64,000 nt of DNA from Ectocarpus siliculosus. Lineage: Eukaryota; Sar; Phaeophyceae; Ectocarpales; Ectocarpaceae. The translations under genes and the position numbers were made by a program. The stretch spans positions 2,650,580-2,714,579 of the forward strand of contig FN649755.1 in assembly GCA_000310025.1 (NCBI GenBank). The letters are read 5' to 3'. Positions 46,556-57,359 of the stretch are shown piece after piece. The notes beneath the pieces are model-generated. The model did not search any database. It was given only the letters and a program-made list of their open reading frames with translations, and was not told the DNA's origin. Position 1 is the stretch's first letter, and the number at the start of each line of letters is the position of its first letter.

Positions 46556-47944
46556 GTGTATTCATGGAAGGTAGACGAGTTTGGGCAGCGTGTGCGTCCT
46601 AAAGCTAGGTTGGTGGCCCGTGGGTTTGCGCAGCGTGAGGGTGTTGACTTCTTTGAAACTTTCTCCCCTTGCCCTTCCATCACGAGCATTCGTTTGTTAG
46701 CCGCTATTGCCTGTGTGCTGGGTTGGGATACGTGCCATTTCGATGCCGAGCAAGCCTTTGTCCAATCGGAACTGGATGAGGTTGTGTACATTCGTCTACC
46801 CCCTGGGTGCGGCGCGCTTTCCGGTAAGGTCGTTCGGTTGAGACGGAGTCTTTACGGTCTGAAGCAGGCGTCCCGCACATGGCATCACCACTTGATGCGT
46901 GGCATGAAGCGTCTTGGTTTCGAGTCTTGTGCTGCCGATGCGTGTGTGATGCGTCTGATCGAGAGCGGTGTAGTCACCATGGTGGTTGTGATCCACGTGG
47001 ACGACATCTTTTCTATCGGACGTAAGAGCAGGTGCGACCAGTTTGGTGTAGATCTCAACCGGTATGTGCCCATCTCGAACCTTGGGGAACTGCGCTGGTA
47101 TGCGGGTTGCCGGTTTTCTCGTGACACGGCGTTGGGGACAGTGACTATTTCGCAGCAGGCTGTAGCGGAGAAGATCGTCGCCAAGTTCGGTGTGACGACG
47201 AACAAAGAGACACCCATGGTCGTTGGTTTGAAGCTTGAGCAGTATGACGCCGACGAGCCCGATGTTGACGCGCCTTTCCGGTCGCTGGTGGGACACTTGA
47301 TGTGGCTGGCGAATCAGACTCGCCCGGATATTCTCAACGCGGTACGTGCCGTTGCGAGGTATTCGCACGCGCCGAAGCGATTGCACTGGCAAGCGGCTTT
47401 GCATGTCTTGATGTATGTTAGATCCACGAGCGAGTACGGTATTACTTTTCAGAGGGGCATGGTAGGAGGAGACCACATGGAACTTTTTGTCGATGCGGAC
47501 TTCGCCAGCAAGGCAACCGGCCGGCGGTCTGTTTCTGGGGCACTAGTGATGTTCGCTGGTGCGTGTGTGATGTATATGTGTAGGACGCAGAAGAGCGTCA
47601 CCTTGTCTTCGACGGAAGCGGAGTACGTGGCGATGTCTGAGGGGCTGAAGGAGGCTATTTTTCTGCGGTATCTCTGGAGTTTTATCTTTCCGGACCGTGA
47701 TGTGGGGTGCACTCCGGTGTGGGAGGACAATGTAGGCGCTATTCACTTGGCAAGTAACCCGGCTACGATCCCTAACTCGAAGCACTTCGACATTCGCCAC
47801 CATTTCATCCGTGAGCGTGTCGCGCGGGGCGAGTTCAAGGTAGTCCACGTACGTTCGGACCTACAACACGCGGATTTCCTGACTAAACCGCTCCCCAAGG
47901 AGGCTTTTTGCGCTCATCGCGACTTTGTGATGAATATTCGTTGA
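46556..47944 (+). CDS. pol: reverse transcriptase and RNase H
   Basis: In the same frame as the integrase ORF, after the TAG at 46,520. RT begins KWVYSWKVDEFGQ...KARLVARGFAQ and has the first catalytic Asp in CHFDAEQAF, LYGLKQASRTWHH, and the HVDDI active-site box (usual form YVDDI/YVDDM). RNase H has VDADFASKATGRRS, LSSTEAEYVAMSE and EDNVGAIHLA; the frame then ends with KHFDIRHHFIRE and an LTKPLPKE motif. These are complete and ungapped, so the enzyme domains themselves look functional. The first ATG (46,562) is probably not a natural start, as the domain begins upstream of it. Confidence 0.9.
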   Translation: MYSWKVDEFGQRVRPKARLVARGFAQREGVDFFETFSPCPSITSIRLLAAIACVLGWDTCHFDAEQAFVQSELDEVVYIRLPPGCGALSGKVVRLRRSLYGLKQASRTWHHHLMRGMKRLGFESCAADACVMRLIESGVVTMVVVIHVDDIFSIGRKSRCDQFGVDLNRYVPISNLGELRWYAGCRFSRDTALGTVTISQQAVAEKIVAKFGVTTNKETPMVVGLKLEQYDADEPDVDAPFRSLVGHLMWLANQTRPDILNAVRAVARYSHAPKRLHWQAALHVLMYVRSTSEYGITFQRGMVGGDHMELFVDADFASKATGRRSVSGALVMFAGACVMYMCRTQKSVTLSSTEAEYVAMSEGLKEAIFLRYLWSFIFPDRDVGCTPVWEDNVGAIHLASNPATIPNSKHFDIRHHFIRERVARGEFKVVHVRSDLQHADFLTKPLPKEAFCAHRDFVMNIR

Positions 47945-48130
47945 TTTTGTTCTTTGTGTTTTCAGCGGGGGGGGCTTTTCCTACGTGATGTGTTTTATTT
48001 GTGCATTTATACTGGCCGTTGATTTGCTGTTGTTATGTTTCTGCTCTCTGGTACGTACGATGGATGAGGTAGTTCTGCACAAGAATCATGGGGGGGGGAT
48101 ATTGGTATTGTTCCATGATACTAGTAGCAG

Positions 48131-48358
48131 GTGTTTTATTTGTTTTTGATTTGTTTGTTTGGTTCCTTCGTGTTTGGGATGGATGTTACAGCAGGGGGGC
48201 TGTTGGACTGGTATATTTGTCAAGGTATTGGGTATTGGAGGAAGGATTTGGCATGTTCTCGTAAGTCATGGTTGAAGCCTTTGTGCTTCCGAAGGTTATT
48301 TGAGCTGGTCAATGAGTTGAAACATGAATGCTTATCTGAGGAATTTGTTCTGAGTTAA
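48131..48358 (+). CDS. short ORF between RNase H and 3' LTR
   Basis: Seventy-five codons with a hydrophobic N-terminus (MFYLFLICLFGSFVFGMDV) resembling a signal peptide or membrane anchor, followed by a basic/acidic tail. A second small frame (48,564-48,767) runs into the LTR. Copia elements usually have no gene here, although some plant lineages carry an envelope-like ORF at this place. Short length and T-richness make chance a strong alternative. Confidence 0.2.
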   Translation: MFYLFLICLFGSFVFGMDVTAGGLLDWYICQGIGYWRKDLACSRKSWLKPLCFRRLFELVNELKHECLSEEFVLS

Positions 48359-48685
48359 GTCAGGACGTCGGACACGTTTTCCCAGAGTTACCCGTCCCCT
48401 TTCTGACGTGATTCTGATGTAATGTGTATCTTTGCTGGGTATTCTTCCAAGGGTGACTGTTTGTGTTTTGGCTGCTTGAGGAATTGGTAAAGCATTTTTC
48501 TCAAGAGGGTGAATTGTTTATTGACAGACCTTTTAGGGGATAGTAATTTGATATCACAAGACTTTGAAAGCTTTGTACGGCATTGTTATGTTGACAGAGT
48601 TGTTTGAAGTGGAATGGTGGATGATTTATCTGCCGTTTTACCTGGCAGTTCGTGAGGTAGGTGTCGTAGATTGTATCTCGTACAG

Positions 48686-48696
48686 AGCAGGGGGGC
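48686..48696 (+). promoter_or_regulatory. polypurine tract
   Basis: AGCAGGGGGGC directly precedes the 3' LTR at the position expected for the plus-strand primer. An almost identical GCAGGGGGGCTGTTGG word lies at 48,191-48,206. Confidence 0.75.
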
Positions 48697-48887
48697 TGTT
48701 TGGGGTGCTCAGCAGGATACTGATCTACGGGGCCTCCGGGGGTTACGTGGATGATGTTTGTGTATGATGGACATGATACGTGCGGGGCCCCTCGTGCCTC
48801 CGCCGTGCATGCCACTCTCTAATCAACCAAGGTCTTGAGTCAACCTTCTTTCTCTTTCGGCCTCTGACGGGCTACCGCACCCAAACA
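48697..48887 (+). repeat. 3' LTR
   Basis: 191 bp, 189 identical to the 5' LTR, followed by CGATT. Confidence 0.95.
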
Positions 48888-48892
48888 CGATT
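48888..48892 (+). repeat. target site duplication CGATT, right
   Basis: Matches 41,612-41,616. Confidence 0.9.
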
Positions 48893-49330
48893 TTTTTCTT
48901 TTTTTTCTTGTTTAGTGCCCACCGTGTCCGGCAGATAGATGGTGGTGGGAGTAATCGCTGAGAACGGGTCGTACCCTTCCTTGGGTTTAACCACGTCGCG
49001 AGTCTCTTTCTCACGAAAAGACGCCTCAGCGGAGTTGGTGACCTTGAGGGGCTCCGCCGGTTCCCACAGCTTGTATGTCCTATTTTTGTGTTGTACCCCA
49101 CATGATACATCTTCTTGGCCCCAGCTGACAGCTTGATGTTCCGGAATCAATCGCGCTTCCTCATGCTTATAGGCTACCGAGCAACATTCGTTGATGTGCG
49201 ACATGTCACCGAGCGGTTTCCCCTCCCATACCTCAAGTGGGGCCTTTCCGCCCCGAACCTCCGTAGGTGTGTTGAACGGTGAAAACTGTACCTTTGGACA
49301 ACGCGGGGAGCGCTTTTCCGCGTCCCGCAC
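48893..49330 (-). pseudogene. older copia integrase C-terminal remnant
   Basis: The - strand frame carries a copia integrase/post-integrase pattern: FNTPTEVRGGKAPLEVWEGK, then MSHINECCSVAYKHEEAR, and RTYKLWEPAE ... TRDVV, matching the family pattern 'GKTPxExWxGxKPxxSHLRVFGCxxYxH ... GYRLxxPxxxxxxxSRDVVF'. Expected residues such as the usual RVFG are altered (INEC) and neighbouring integrase and RT are missing. The young copia element inserted at its downstream edge, giving a nested arrangement. Confidence 0.6.
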
Positions 49331-50395
49331 CATAGACTACACCGCCGTCGCTCCGAGTGTCTATTTCACTACGACAATGGTCCCTCGCTTTCTCAAGAGC
49401 TCCCATCATGGATCATGGAAACGAGTTCGTTATTGACGCGAGATTGGTCAAGGCCCCCACAAGTGTATGCACCACCAAGAACTGTCCTTAGCGCGACACA
49501 ACCGCGGCAATCTCATGTCGCTAAGTTTATCAACTTCCCGGCTGCACTGCCACGAAAAGGTTTAAATTAGTACTGACGGATCACCGAGCGAGGTGATCAG
49601 AAATGCTTTTTGACAATCTCATGGACCACCAAAAAGAAATCCGTTGGGTGCGACCGGGAGTAGAACTGCCGGACGTAATATATGGGATGAAGCCCACGTC
49701 CAATTGATGTCACGCACTCGCCATGGTATCTCTTTCCCTTGGCCGACGTAGAATATCAACACAACCACCAGTCCGTTCCTCAACATGAGCTGGTGTGAGC
49801 GCTCCCCAGCAAGTTCACGGTTCCACCCCTGTCAATCAAGTGCTGCTGGTTCTTCATCCGTTCATTCTAACGCCTACCTTCACCAACATGTGTTAAAATA
49901 TGTATGTCATCTCCAGCCTCATTGGATGATGTTTGTTTGTAGCTTGGAAGTCTCATCCTTTTCGTCACAACCTTGCCCGACTACTGTAGGTGTCAAATAC
50001 CGGTCTCGAGCTATGATGCAAATCTCGCCACCTCTCAACATGGCTTGGCTTTGGATCGCAACTCACGATCCTTCCCCAAGTTTCAGCAGCTTCCGCCTCC
50101 ATTGATGGGACTCCATATTATTGTCATTTTACCCCACCCGAAGAGGAATCCCACGCCAGCCGAAGTGCATGTGCGTGGGGATATCGACGAGTGCCTCTCT
50201 CTCTGTTCTCTGTGCCTACATGACTATTTGGAGACTTTTCTTACCGGGAACACGCGACTTTTCCTCTTGTTTCTTGGCGCACGAAACAATGTACTATCGT
50301 AAAGAAAGGTGTTCGCCATATGTTCAATTCACTTCATGTGCTACTGGATTCATGGATGACAGAGAAAGTTATAGTAGGAGGCGGGGCGGGGGGGA

Positions 50396-50734
50396 TTGGT
50401 GCTTTGTTTCCTGTATTTGTTGAGAGAGAGAGCATGCATGTGTATCACCGGCGTCTTTGAGCATGAAGCCCCTGCTCACTATTTTCATAAATATACAACG
50501 CGTTCGGGGAATGGCTTGAGCAAGGTCGGTGAATCCCCGACAGCGAGTACAACCTACAGTAGGGGTACAAGGATAGACGCCTGTGTCCTTTGTTTGGCAT
50601 CGCATGCTCTGTTTGTTTACCTCCACTGCCCGATGCGCTGCCGCCCGTTGTCGTTGCGTTTTCTGACGCTTTCTGCAATAGTCGGCAGGAAGACGCTTTG
50701 TTTTCGGGTTCTTGTTGGGTTCATTGATTTGTGA
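50396..50734 (+). CDS. small reading frame upstream of FNIP gene, copy C
   Basis: 112 codons. It shares frame, TTRSGNGL, YLHCP and the FIDL ending with 6,687-6,974 in copy A. The complementary strand is open too. No domain. It may be an upstream exon or chance conservation. Confidence 0.25.
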   Translation: MVLCFLYLLRERACMCITGVFEHEAPAHYFHKYTTRSGNGLSKVGESPTASTTYSRGTRIDACVLCLASHALFVYLHCPMRCRPLSLRFLTLSAIVGRKTLCFRVLVGFIDL

Positions 50735-50945
50735 ATGGTGGTCCTTCTGCATGGTATCATTATTCCTCCGTGATCAAGAGTGCGCTCTCTGTACTTTCGA
50801 CTTTTCAACGTGACCCCCTGAAACAGTGGAAAACTTGAGGCAGGCAATGCCGATAACATCCGTCAAGATACTGTAACGATATCCTACGCACCCTGCGCCG
50901 AAACCCATTCTGTATTGATCGTAACAAAACGCCTCTACACGAAAC

Positions 50946-52175
50946 ATGCAAACTGCTCCATCGTCAGGGAACCGCAGTCGATGCCTCGACGCCTTTACCA
51001 TTGCGCTAAGCCACGGACATATCGGGGACGAACATCGTTGGTACACATCGACGTTAGAACTACAGCTGGCATCCCTAGACTTCTGCCTGGAATGCCGACG
51101 AGTACCGACGTCACGCGTTCGGATGGATAATGACACCCCCTGCAGCATTTGGATCGCATTGACGGAAGAGCTACAGAACCGCGGCTCGAATCGAGTGCCT
51201 CCCTTGCGGGTTCGTGGAGTGACGTGGTTTCTTCCGCTGTCGTTGCTTCGGCATGACCGTATGGGGAGGTGGAGAGGAGTGGTGGAACAGAATCTGAGAG
51301 GTCATCACCACGCAGACCGCCTGGGCTCGCTGTCATTGCCTCCGAATTTGAAACAGCTTGCAGTGGACACGTTGATTCTTGGATCATTTCCCAATTGGCT
51401 GTGGCCGGCTTCCCTTCAACGACTCAACCTTTTCGGATTTCAGGGTTCTATCGTTGGTGCGGTCTGGCCCCCCGCCCTCCGGCAGCTATTGCTAGGGGTA
51501 GTGTTCAACCAATCTCTTGCCGGTGTGATGTGGCCGGCGTCTCTGCAACATCTTTCGCTCGGACATTGCGTTCATTCCCATGTTGTAGGGGGGTTGTTCA
51601 CCAAGACGACGTTGAAGTACATGGGCTCCTTCGATCAACCCATTGTCGAAGTAGTATGGCCGGCCTCGCTACGCTCGTTGAATTTCGGGTACCGCTTCAA
51701 CCAACCCGTTGTCGGTGTGGTGTGGCCGGCCTACCTGCTCTCGTTGAAGTTCGGGTTCCGCTTCAACCAACCCGTTGTCGGTGTGGGGTGGCCGGCGTCT
51801 CTGCAGAGATTGCACCTCGGGTTCGCCTTCAACCAACCTATAGCCGGGGTGACGTGGCCAGCGTCTCTGCAACAGCTTTCGCTAGGGTATGTGTTTAATC
51901 AGCCCGTTGTTGGAGTAGTATGGCCGGTTTCCCTGAGACGCCTGGAGTTTGGTGAACGGTTCAACCAACCCATAGCCGGTGCTGTTTGGCCGGCGCGCCT
52001 TCAGCATGTTCTGTTTGGCAGTGATTTTTTCTACCCGTTGTCGGGAGCCCGTTGGCCAGCTTCCCTCGTTCGCGTGGACTGTGGGAAAATAATTACCTGC
52101 CGTGACCAAAGCCATTACGACGACATTACGTTTTGGATATACGCTTCCCGTGTAGGGCACTCGCCGCAGAACTGA
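50946..52175 (+). CDS. FNIP/LRR-like repeat protein, copy C
   Basis: 409 codons, co-linear with the A gene. The N-terminal region of about 140 residues is well conserved (HRWYTSTLELQLASLDFCLE, SLSLPPNLK). About 10 FNIP units follow (FNQPVVGVVWPxSLxxLxFG), with a divergent insert after the third (HCVHSHVVGGLFTKTTLKYM) at the same place as the insert in A. The last unit is SDFFYPLSGARWPASLVRV; the short tail differs from A because of an indel. Three fewer repeats than A indicates unit gain or loss. It is likely a protein-interaction solenoid; cellular location cannot be told. Confidence 0.75.
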   Translation: MQTAPSSGNRSRCLDAFTIALSHGHIGDEHRWYTSTLELQLASLDFCLECRRVPTSRVRMDNDTPCSIWIALTEELQNRGSNRVPPLRVRGVTWFLPLSLLRHDRMGRWRGVVEQNLRGHHHADRLGSLSLPPNLKQLAVDTLILGSFPNWLWPASLQRLNLFGFQGSIVGAVWPPALRQLLLGVVFNQSLAGVMWPASLQHLSLGHCVHSHVVGGLFTKTTLKYMGSFDQPIVEVVWPASLRSLNFGYRFNQPVVGVVWPAYLLSLKFGFRFNQPVVGVGWPASLQRLHLGFAFNQPIAGVTWPASLQQLSLGYVFNQPVVGVVWPVSLRRLEFGERFNQPIAGAVWPARLQHVLFGSDFFYPLSGARWPASLVRVDCGKIITCRDQSHYDDITFWIYASRVGHSPQN

Positions 52176-53967
52176 GGGGTCGTCATTGGCGTTCTAGGAT
52201 GACGAAGGCAACGATTTCCGGCTCCTCGGCCACAAGGGTCATGATATTGTCACACGACTAGAGATGCGTTGCATATGTGTTCTTCGTTCGACCCTGAAGC
52301 TGGCTGATCCTAGTTCACTGTTGATAACTTCGATGGTGTTATATGGGAAACTGACCACCCTGCGCACACTGGATGGATTTGTATCTCGTAGCCTTCGTGA
52401 ACCTTGGTATCGATAGGTGTCACTCGAATATAGCTCTTGGTTATGTACTGCTCGTATTGGTTGCGCCTGTTTACCTCTGTCGTCGCGCACCGACAGCAGT
52501 GCACGGTAACGTTTCGTTGTTCTGTGATCCGGATGGTAGCCTCATTGTTGTTGTTTGGATGTTCACGCTTTCGGCGCAGACAGATGGGCAGCCAGGGCGT
52601 TCACGGTATGGAATCTTTGAAGAGTGGTGTCGATCACCGCACTCATGGGGCTCATTCGTAGGATATTTCGTGTTGATGATAAGATAGCCTACCTGTAGGT
52701 CGGTAATCGTGAACCTATGCAGGGGCGAGCCATATGGGCGACAGACGTAGTTGAACACCATGCTGCTAGTGGGTGTTCATGAGTGGTGAAAGGCTGGATA
52801 GAAGTCGGAACGCATGGATGGTCCGTTCGGAACTACAACGGGTCCTCGAGTTTGTCAGTGTGCAGGTTTTTTCGAAACCCCATACAACCCCAACAACCTA
52901 CGGATGTTTCGAATGTCGATTTCGTGGGTGGCTGTCTCCCCAAGGTCGAGCTTGAAACAACCTTGTCGTTGTTCTATAATAGTTATCAGAAATGTCTCCG
53001 TCCCCCGCAAAACGAGTTCCGGTGTAGCGTGGTGATAAGGATTACATGGGTTAGCATCTGTCATCAACCTGCCTGGGTTTTGCATCTATCATGACCCCGT
53101 AGAGTCAGCATCGTTTTCTTGATGGGGTTCCGAAAGGTCTTCAAGTTCAACCACCGGGCGTTCGACCAGATTGTCTATGCATACGTCAACACACAATTAA
53201 TTATCATGTGCAGAGCTGGGGGGTGTGCATGGAGCCCTTTGATTAGGAGGCCATGAAAATCGGGTGGTCATCCGATCGGTTTCCGGCAATACTTCCTGTG
53301 ATACATTCAAAATACGACCGTCGCTTTCCGTTCAGGGTTCAATGCCGGCCTCGCTCTTATCAAGCACCTATTCTACCACGAAGACTCAAACGATGGAGCC
53401 ACCACTACCTACACAAGAACACTCAACATCCGCATGTGGTCGACAGCGTGTAAACCGGGTTGGAGGTGTGTCCGACGTTCTCGGAACGGACATCGCTGAC
53501 TTCCAGAAAAGATGGAAGGACAACACACGAACACACCCGTAGCCAAAACACACGCACACTTTGCCTGCTCCATCATGCTTGGATCTATGCCGACATGTTA
53601 TATACTACGCTTGTTGCAGCTTTCCAGTCGCTCAACACTCACTCACGGGCCTGGTGTCAAGCAAACGTGGTCAATCCACCACTACTCCAGACGACGACCC
53701 CCTTCAAATAATAATCTTATACAACGCCGTGACAGGCATACTCCCAGCCTGTACCATGCTGCAGTGCATCTCTTAATGCTCCTCCGAACGAACGACACAT
53801 GTAGGCACACTGCTTTCGCTCGACGAAGGGCGGATACAACAAAATGAAACACACACGAGGCGCGAACCCGCAACACCGCACCACCCGAGGCCCGAGAATA
53901 GCCACGGGTTTTCCGCTGTCCACTCCTTTCGTTTCCGAGATATGATGAGTGCCCAAGGGCGCACACC

Positions 53968-54156
53968 ATGTCCCGTGTTATGACCAAGCGAATCATCAAA
54001 CCATCACAGGCGACGTACGCGCTCAAATGTCAGAACAATATTTCTCCTAGTTGCGGCCCTCGCACCGAAAGAATACGGTGCGCGTCCAGCGTTCGGCAGC
54101 AATATCAGACAGAGCTACGGAAAAGTCGTATGCGAAAAACGGGTTTCATCGCCTAG
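53968..54156 (+). CDS. small conserved reading frame, copy C
   Basis: 62 codons beginning MSRVMTKRIIKPSQ. It matches A and B throughout and then extends 11 codons because the A stop is lost. The GTAAGG donor present in A is GAAAAG here. Confidence 0.3.
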   Translation: MSRVMTKRIIKPSQATYALKCQNNISPSCGPRTERIRCASSVRQQYQTELRKSRMRKTGFIA

Positions 54157-54619
54157 TCAATCTCTAGAAGGCCAAGACAGCCTCATTCTCGAACGGAATT
54201 CGGCACCAGTCCACCCCACCACTGAGGAAAATACAAAACAAACGGGCAAAAACAAACGTGAAAAAACATTCTCGAGCACAGGAACAAATATTTCCCAAAC
54301 CCGAAACTCCGATGCTGTTCAAACTGCTTCACAATACACGGCGTGCGAAATCTCTCATTCGTACAACAGGTGATGACGGAGAGAAAAGTGGGAAATGTAG
54401 AAGGCCTCACCTACGGCAGTTACTCTCCGAGCCATGCTATTCTGGCGCCCACTCCCTTCGGTTTTCAAGAAACATGTGCCCAAATCATCTCCCATGTTAG
54501 TAAATGTAAGTATCTTGCCCTCTCTTGTTCGCCTGCGTTCCCGCAACGGTTCCCCCCTTTCAGCCATGCCGGGTGTTCCCATCGATCAATATTCCATCTA
54601 CTAATCGTGTTTCCCAGTC

Positions 54620-56500
54620 CCATCCCGTCCCATCACGTCCCATCACGTCCCATCACGTCCTACACGCCGTCCCATCCTTTCCATTCTGTCCAAGTCCGTC
54701 GCCCCATCCACCATCATAGTGTTTACATATGACAATTGCCCTACCCCGGCTAACTGAAAACAGCACGGAGTCATTATTTGGCCCTTCCCCATGCCATCAA
54801 CCCGGAATACCCCAGCTTTCCGTCCCAATCCCACCGGGTAGAATACACATTCGTAGGCCACCCCTACCGTCAGAAACCTGACTTTTTCACTTGGCGCGGC
54901 CTCCCAACAAAACAAAAGCTCCCTTCGGCGTGGTAAGTTGTCGGGCGAGGTCGAGAAGAGCACGACGGTTGTCGGTGGTGCTTCATCATCACACACAGCA
55001 TGTGTCAAACACATTCCGGCCCGCAAATCACACCAATTCTGGGACACAAGCCATCGCCCTCTCCTTATCGCCTATCGTCAGGAAGATTCGATACTGGGTT
55101 GTCCTGCTGGACCGCCGTTAAGCATGACTTGCGGCCAGCCGTACCGATCAATATCGTATCTGCCAAGCGCCTTTCTTTGCAAATCCCGTCCCATCCCGTT
55201 TCGTGTCACATCCCGTCCCCATTCCATCCCGGTCCTTCCCATCCCATCCAGCCTCACCATGCATGCTCACGAGATCGGTACTACCCAGTCTTGCCAAGAC
55301 AGCGCTGATTCGTGCATCCGATCGTATCCAATTCCATCAACCAGAAACATCCCAGCATCTCGTCCTTCCCATCCCTCTCCATCTCATCCCAATCCGTCTG
55401 ATCATGAATGCATACGACATCTGTCCTTCACAGTCTGTCCTACCACAGTGCGGACATATTCTTCTGATCCTACCCCATGCCATCAACCAGAAATATCCCA
55501 GCTTGGAGTCCCAATCCGATCGGGTATACAAAGCAAATGTGGGCCACACCGTCAGATAGCTGACCTATTCACTCGGTGGGGCCTCCCAACAAAACAAAAG
55601 CCCCCCTTCGGCGCGGTGAGTTGTCGGGCGAGGATGGGACGAGCACGACCGGTTGTCGGTGGTGTTACGTCATCACACACAACACGTGTCAAACACAATC
55701 TGGCCCGCGAATCACATCAACTATCGGAGCACAAGCTATCGGCCGCTCCTTATCGCCTATCGTCAGACAGATTCGATACTGGCATGTCCTACTGGACCTC
55801 CATTGAGAATCACTTGCGGTCAGCCGTACCGATCAATATCGTATCTACCAAGCGCCATTGCAAGTTCCGTCCCATCTCGTCTCGTCTCATCCCTTCCCAC
55901 CCCGTCCCATTCCATCCCAGTCCTTCCTATCTCATCCAGCCTCATCTTGCATGCTCACGAGGTCGGTACTACCCAGGCTAGCCAAGACAGCGCCGACTCG
56001 TGCATCCGATGCTGCCCAATTCCGTCAACCAGAAACATCCCAGCATCTCGTCCTTCCCATCCCTCTCCATCTCATCCCAATCCGTCTGACCATGAACGCA
56101 TACGACATCTGTCCTTCACAGTCTAGCCTAACACAGTGCAGGTGTATTCATCTAATCGTATCCCATGCCATCAGCCAGACATATCCCAGCTTCACAACCC
56201 AATCCAATCAGGTATACAACGCATACGTGGGCCTCGCCTACCATCAGACAGGGGGGCCTATTGACTCGGCGCGATGTCTTGCATACCGCCTACACGGGAT
56301 GCTCAAACACTCTCCGCTTGTGGTGGGAAAAACGAACTCTCATAAACGATTTCGTCTTGCAATAGGGGGAACGACCCCGCACCTATCCTCATCTCAGATA
56401 AAATTTCCCCCACCAAACAGAAGCTCCCTTCTTTCGGCGTCGTGGTCAGTTATCGGGCGACGGGGTGAACACTTGGCGGTGTCGATGATGCCACATCCTT
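54620..56500 (+). repeat. three tandem spacer units, copy C
   Basis: The marker AAGCTCCCTTCGGCG (or variant) then GTTGTCGGGCGAGG occurs near 54,918, 55,600 and 56,425, against two times in A and B. Units include a CATCACACACAACACGTGTC segment, a TCGCCTATCGTCAG segment and a degenerate CCCATCCCGT tract (about 54,620-54,720, 55,180-55,260 and 55,870-55,945). Long frames here (up to 347 codons, 54,938-55,981) arise from the stop-poor pentamer tracts. Confidence 0.7.
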
Positions 56501-57002
56501 ACATATAACATCGCGCTAACCGCAGTCTGCCCCGAATGCGGCCCCAAGAATCGCACCACAAGTCGTCATTCTGTCTCTCTAGTCGCCCATCGACAGGCAG
56601 ACTCTATTCCTGGCATGTCCAACTCGCTCGACCTCCGTTAAGCATGCCTTCGCCATTGGAATCTATCGATACTAATCCGTACGCTCTTGGACCCGCGCGG
56701 TAGCTAGTCTCCCGTCCTAGCCACCTGACGTGCGTAACAATGACGAAAAAAGGTGGAGGAGGGGCCATCAGCGATAGCGAGAGGCGAGCAATGGATTACT
56801 TGTGAGGTGGGCTCTACCCCTATAGTTCTCTCACTCTCTCTTGTACGGATGGCAACGTCGAACCCCGTGGTTGCTTGTTGGCATGTTGTGGGCGGCACTG
56901 GCTGTAGGAGTTGCAATGGGGTGGGTTTCGTTCAACAATCGGGGCATGTTCCGTCCACGCTGGGTAGAGGGGGGAGGAGAGGTATCTTCCAAACCGATCT
57001 CG

Positions 57003-57359
57003 CTACAATCTCCCACATGTAGTCCAAAGCCTCTGTACAGTTCGGACGTGTTGGTTGTTGGTATTGGCAGGGGCCACCAACAACACCATTTCCGTGCCTG
57101 GCAGTGAGCGCAATCGACTTGCACTACGCCCAACCTCTTCTGTTCCCAGTTCGTGGGGGAGCGATGTTTGGTTCCTCACCTCGCCTTGCCGCGAAGCCGA
57201 CGTTCGCCACACCCTCAAGCGGAACGCGTCGGTCTTGTAGCCCCTCCTCACCGTCCGGATATCGGACACGATGCGGTGCATTCCGACAAGGGTCGAAAAT
57301 CGCTCCTGTTGCTTCTGCTGCTGCCGCTGCTGCGGTCGTTGAACGATCTCCGCGGACAA
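57003..57359 (-). pseudogene. detached C-terminal segment of the Ala-rich gene, copy C
   Basis: A separate - strand frame that matches the conserved C-terminus of copy A (SAEIVQRPQQRQQQKQQERF, then IVSDIRTVRR and RLRVWRTSA). A 2-base length change in a C run at about 57,443-57,452 put it out of frame with the main gene, which instead ends in a basic Ser/Arg-rich tail at 57,248. Confidence 0.6.

Larger units (their letters stand above)
41617..48887 (+). mobile_element. Ty1/copia LTR retrotransposon, nearly complete
   Basis: It is 7,271 bp long, bounded by 191-bp LTRs and a 5-bp target duplication. Internal order is gag, protease, integrase, RT, RNase H, the copia order (integrase before RT). 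A 600-bp leader precedes gag and about 740 bp of non-pol sequence follows RNase H, so the element is longer than the roughly 5 kb common for the family. I found no clear tRNA primer-binding complement directly after the 5' LTR. The two LTRs differ at two sites, implying a recent insertion. Coding is interrupted at 42,887 (frame change) and 46,520 (TAG), so it is either decayed or uses recoding. Confidence 0.95.

Noticed and set aside
54938-55981. 347-codon + strand frame in copy C
   Set aside because: It runs through degenerate CCCATCCCGT pentamers and tandem spacer units and is not conserved as a single frame in A or B.
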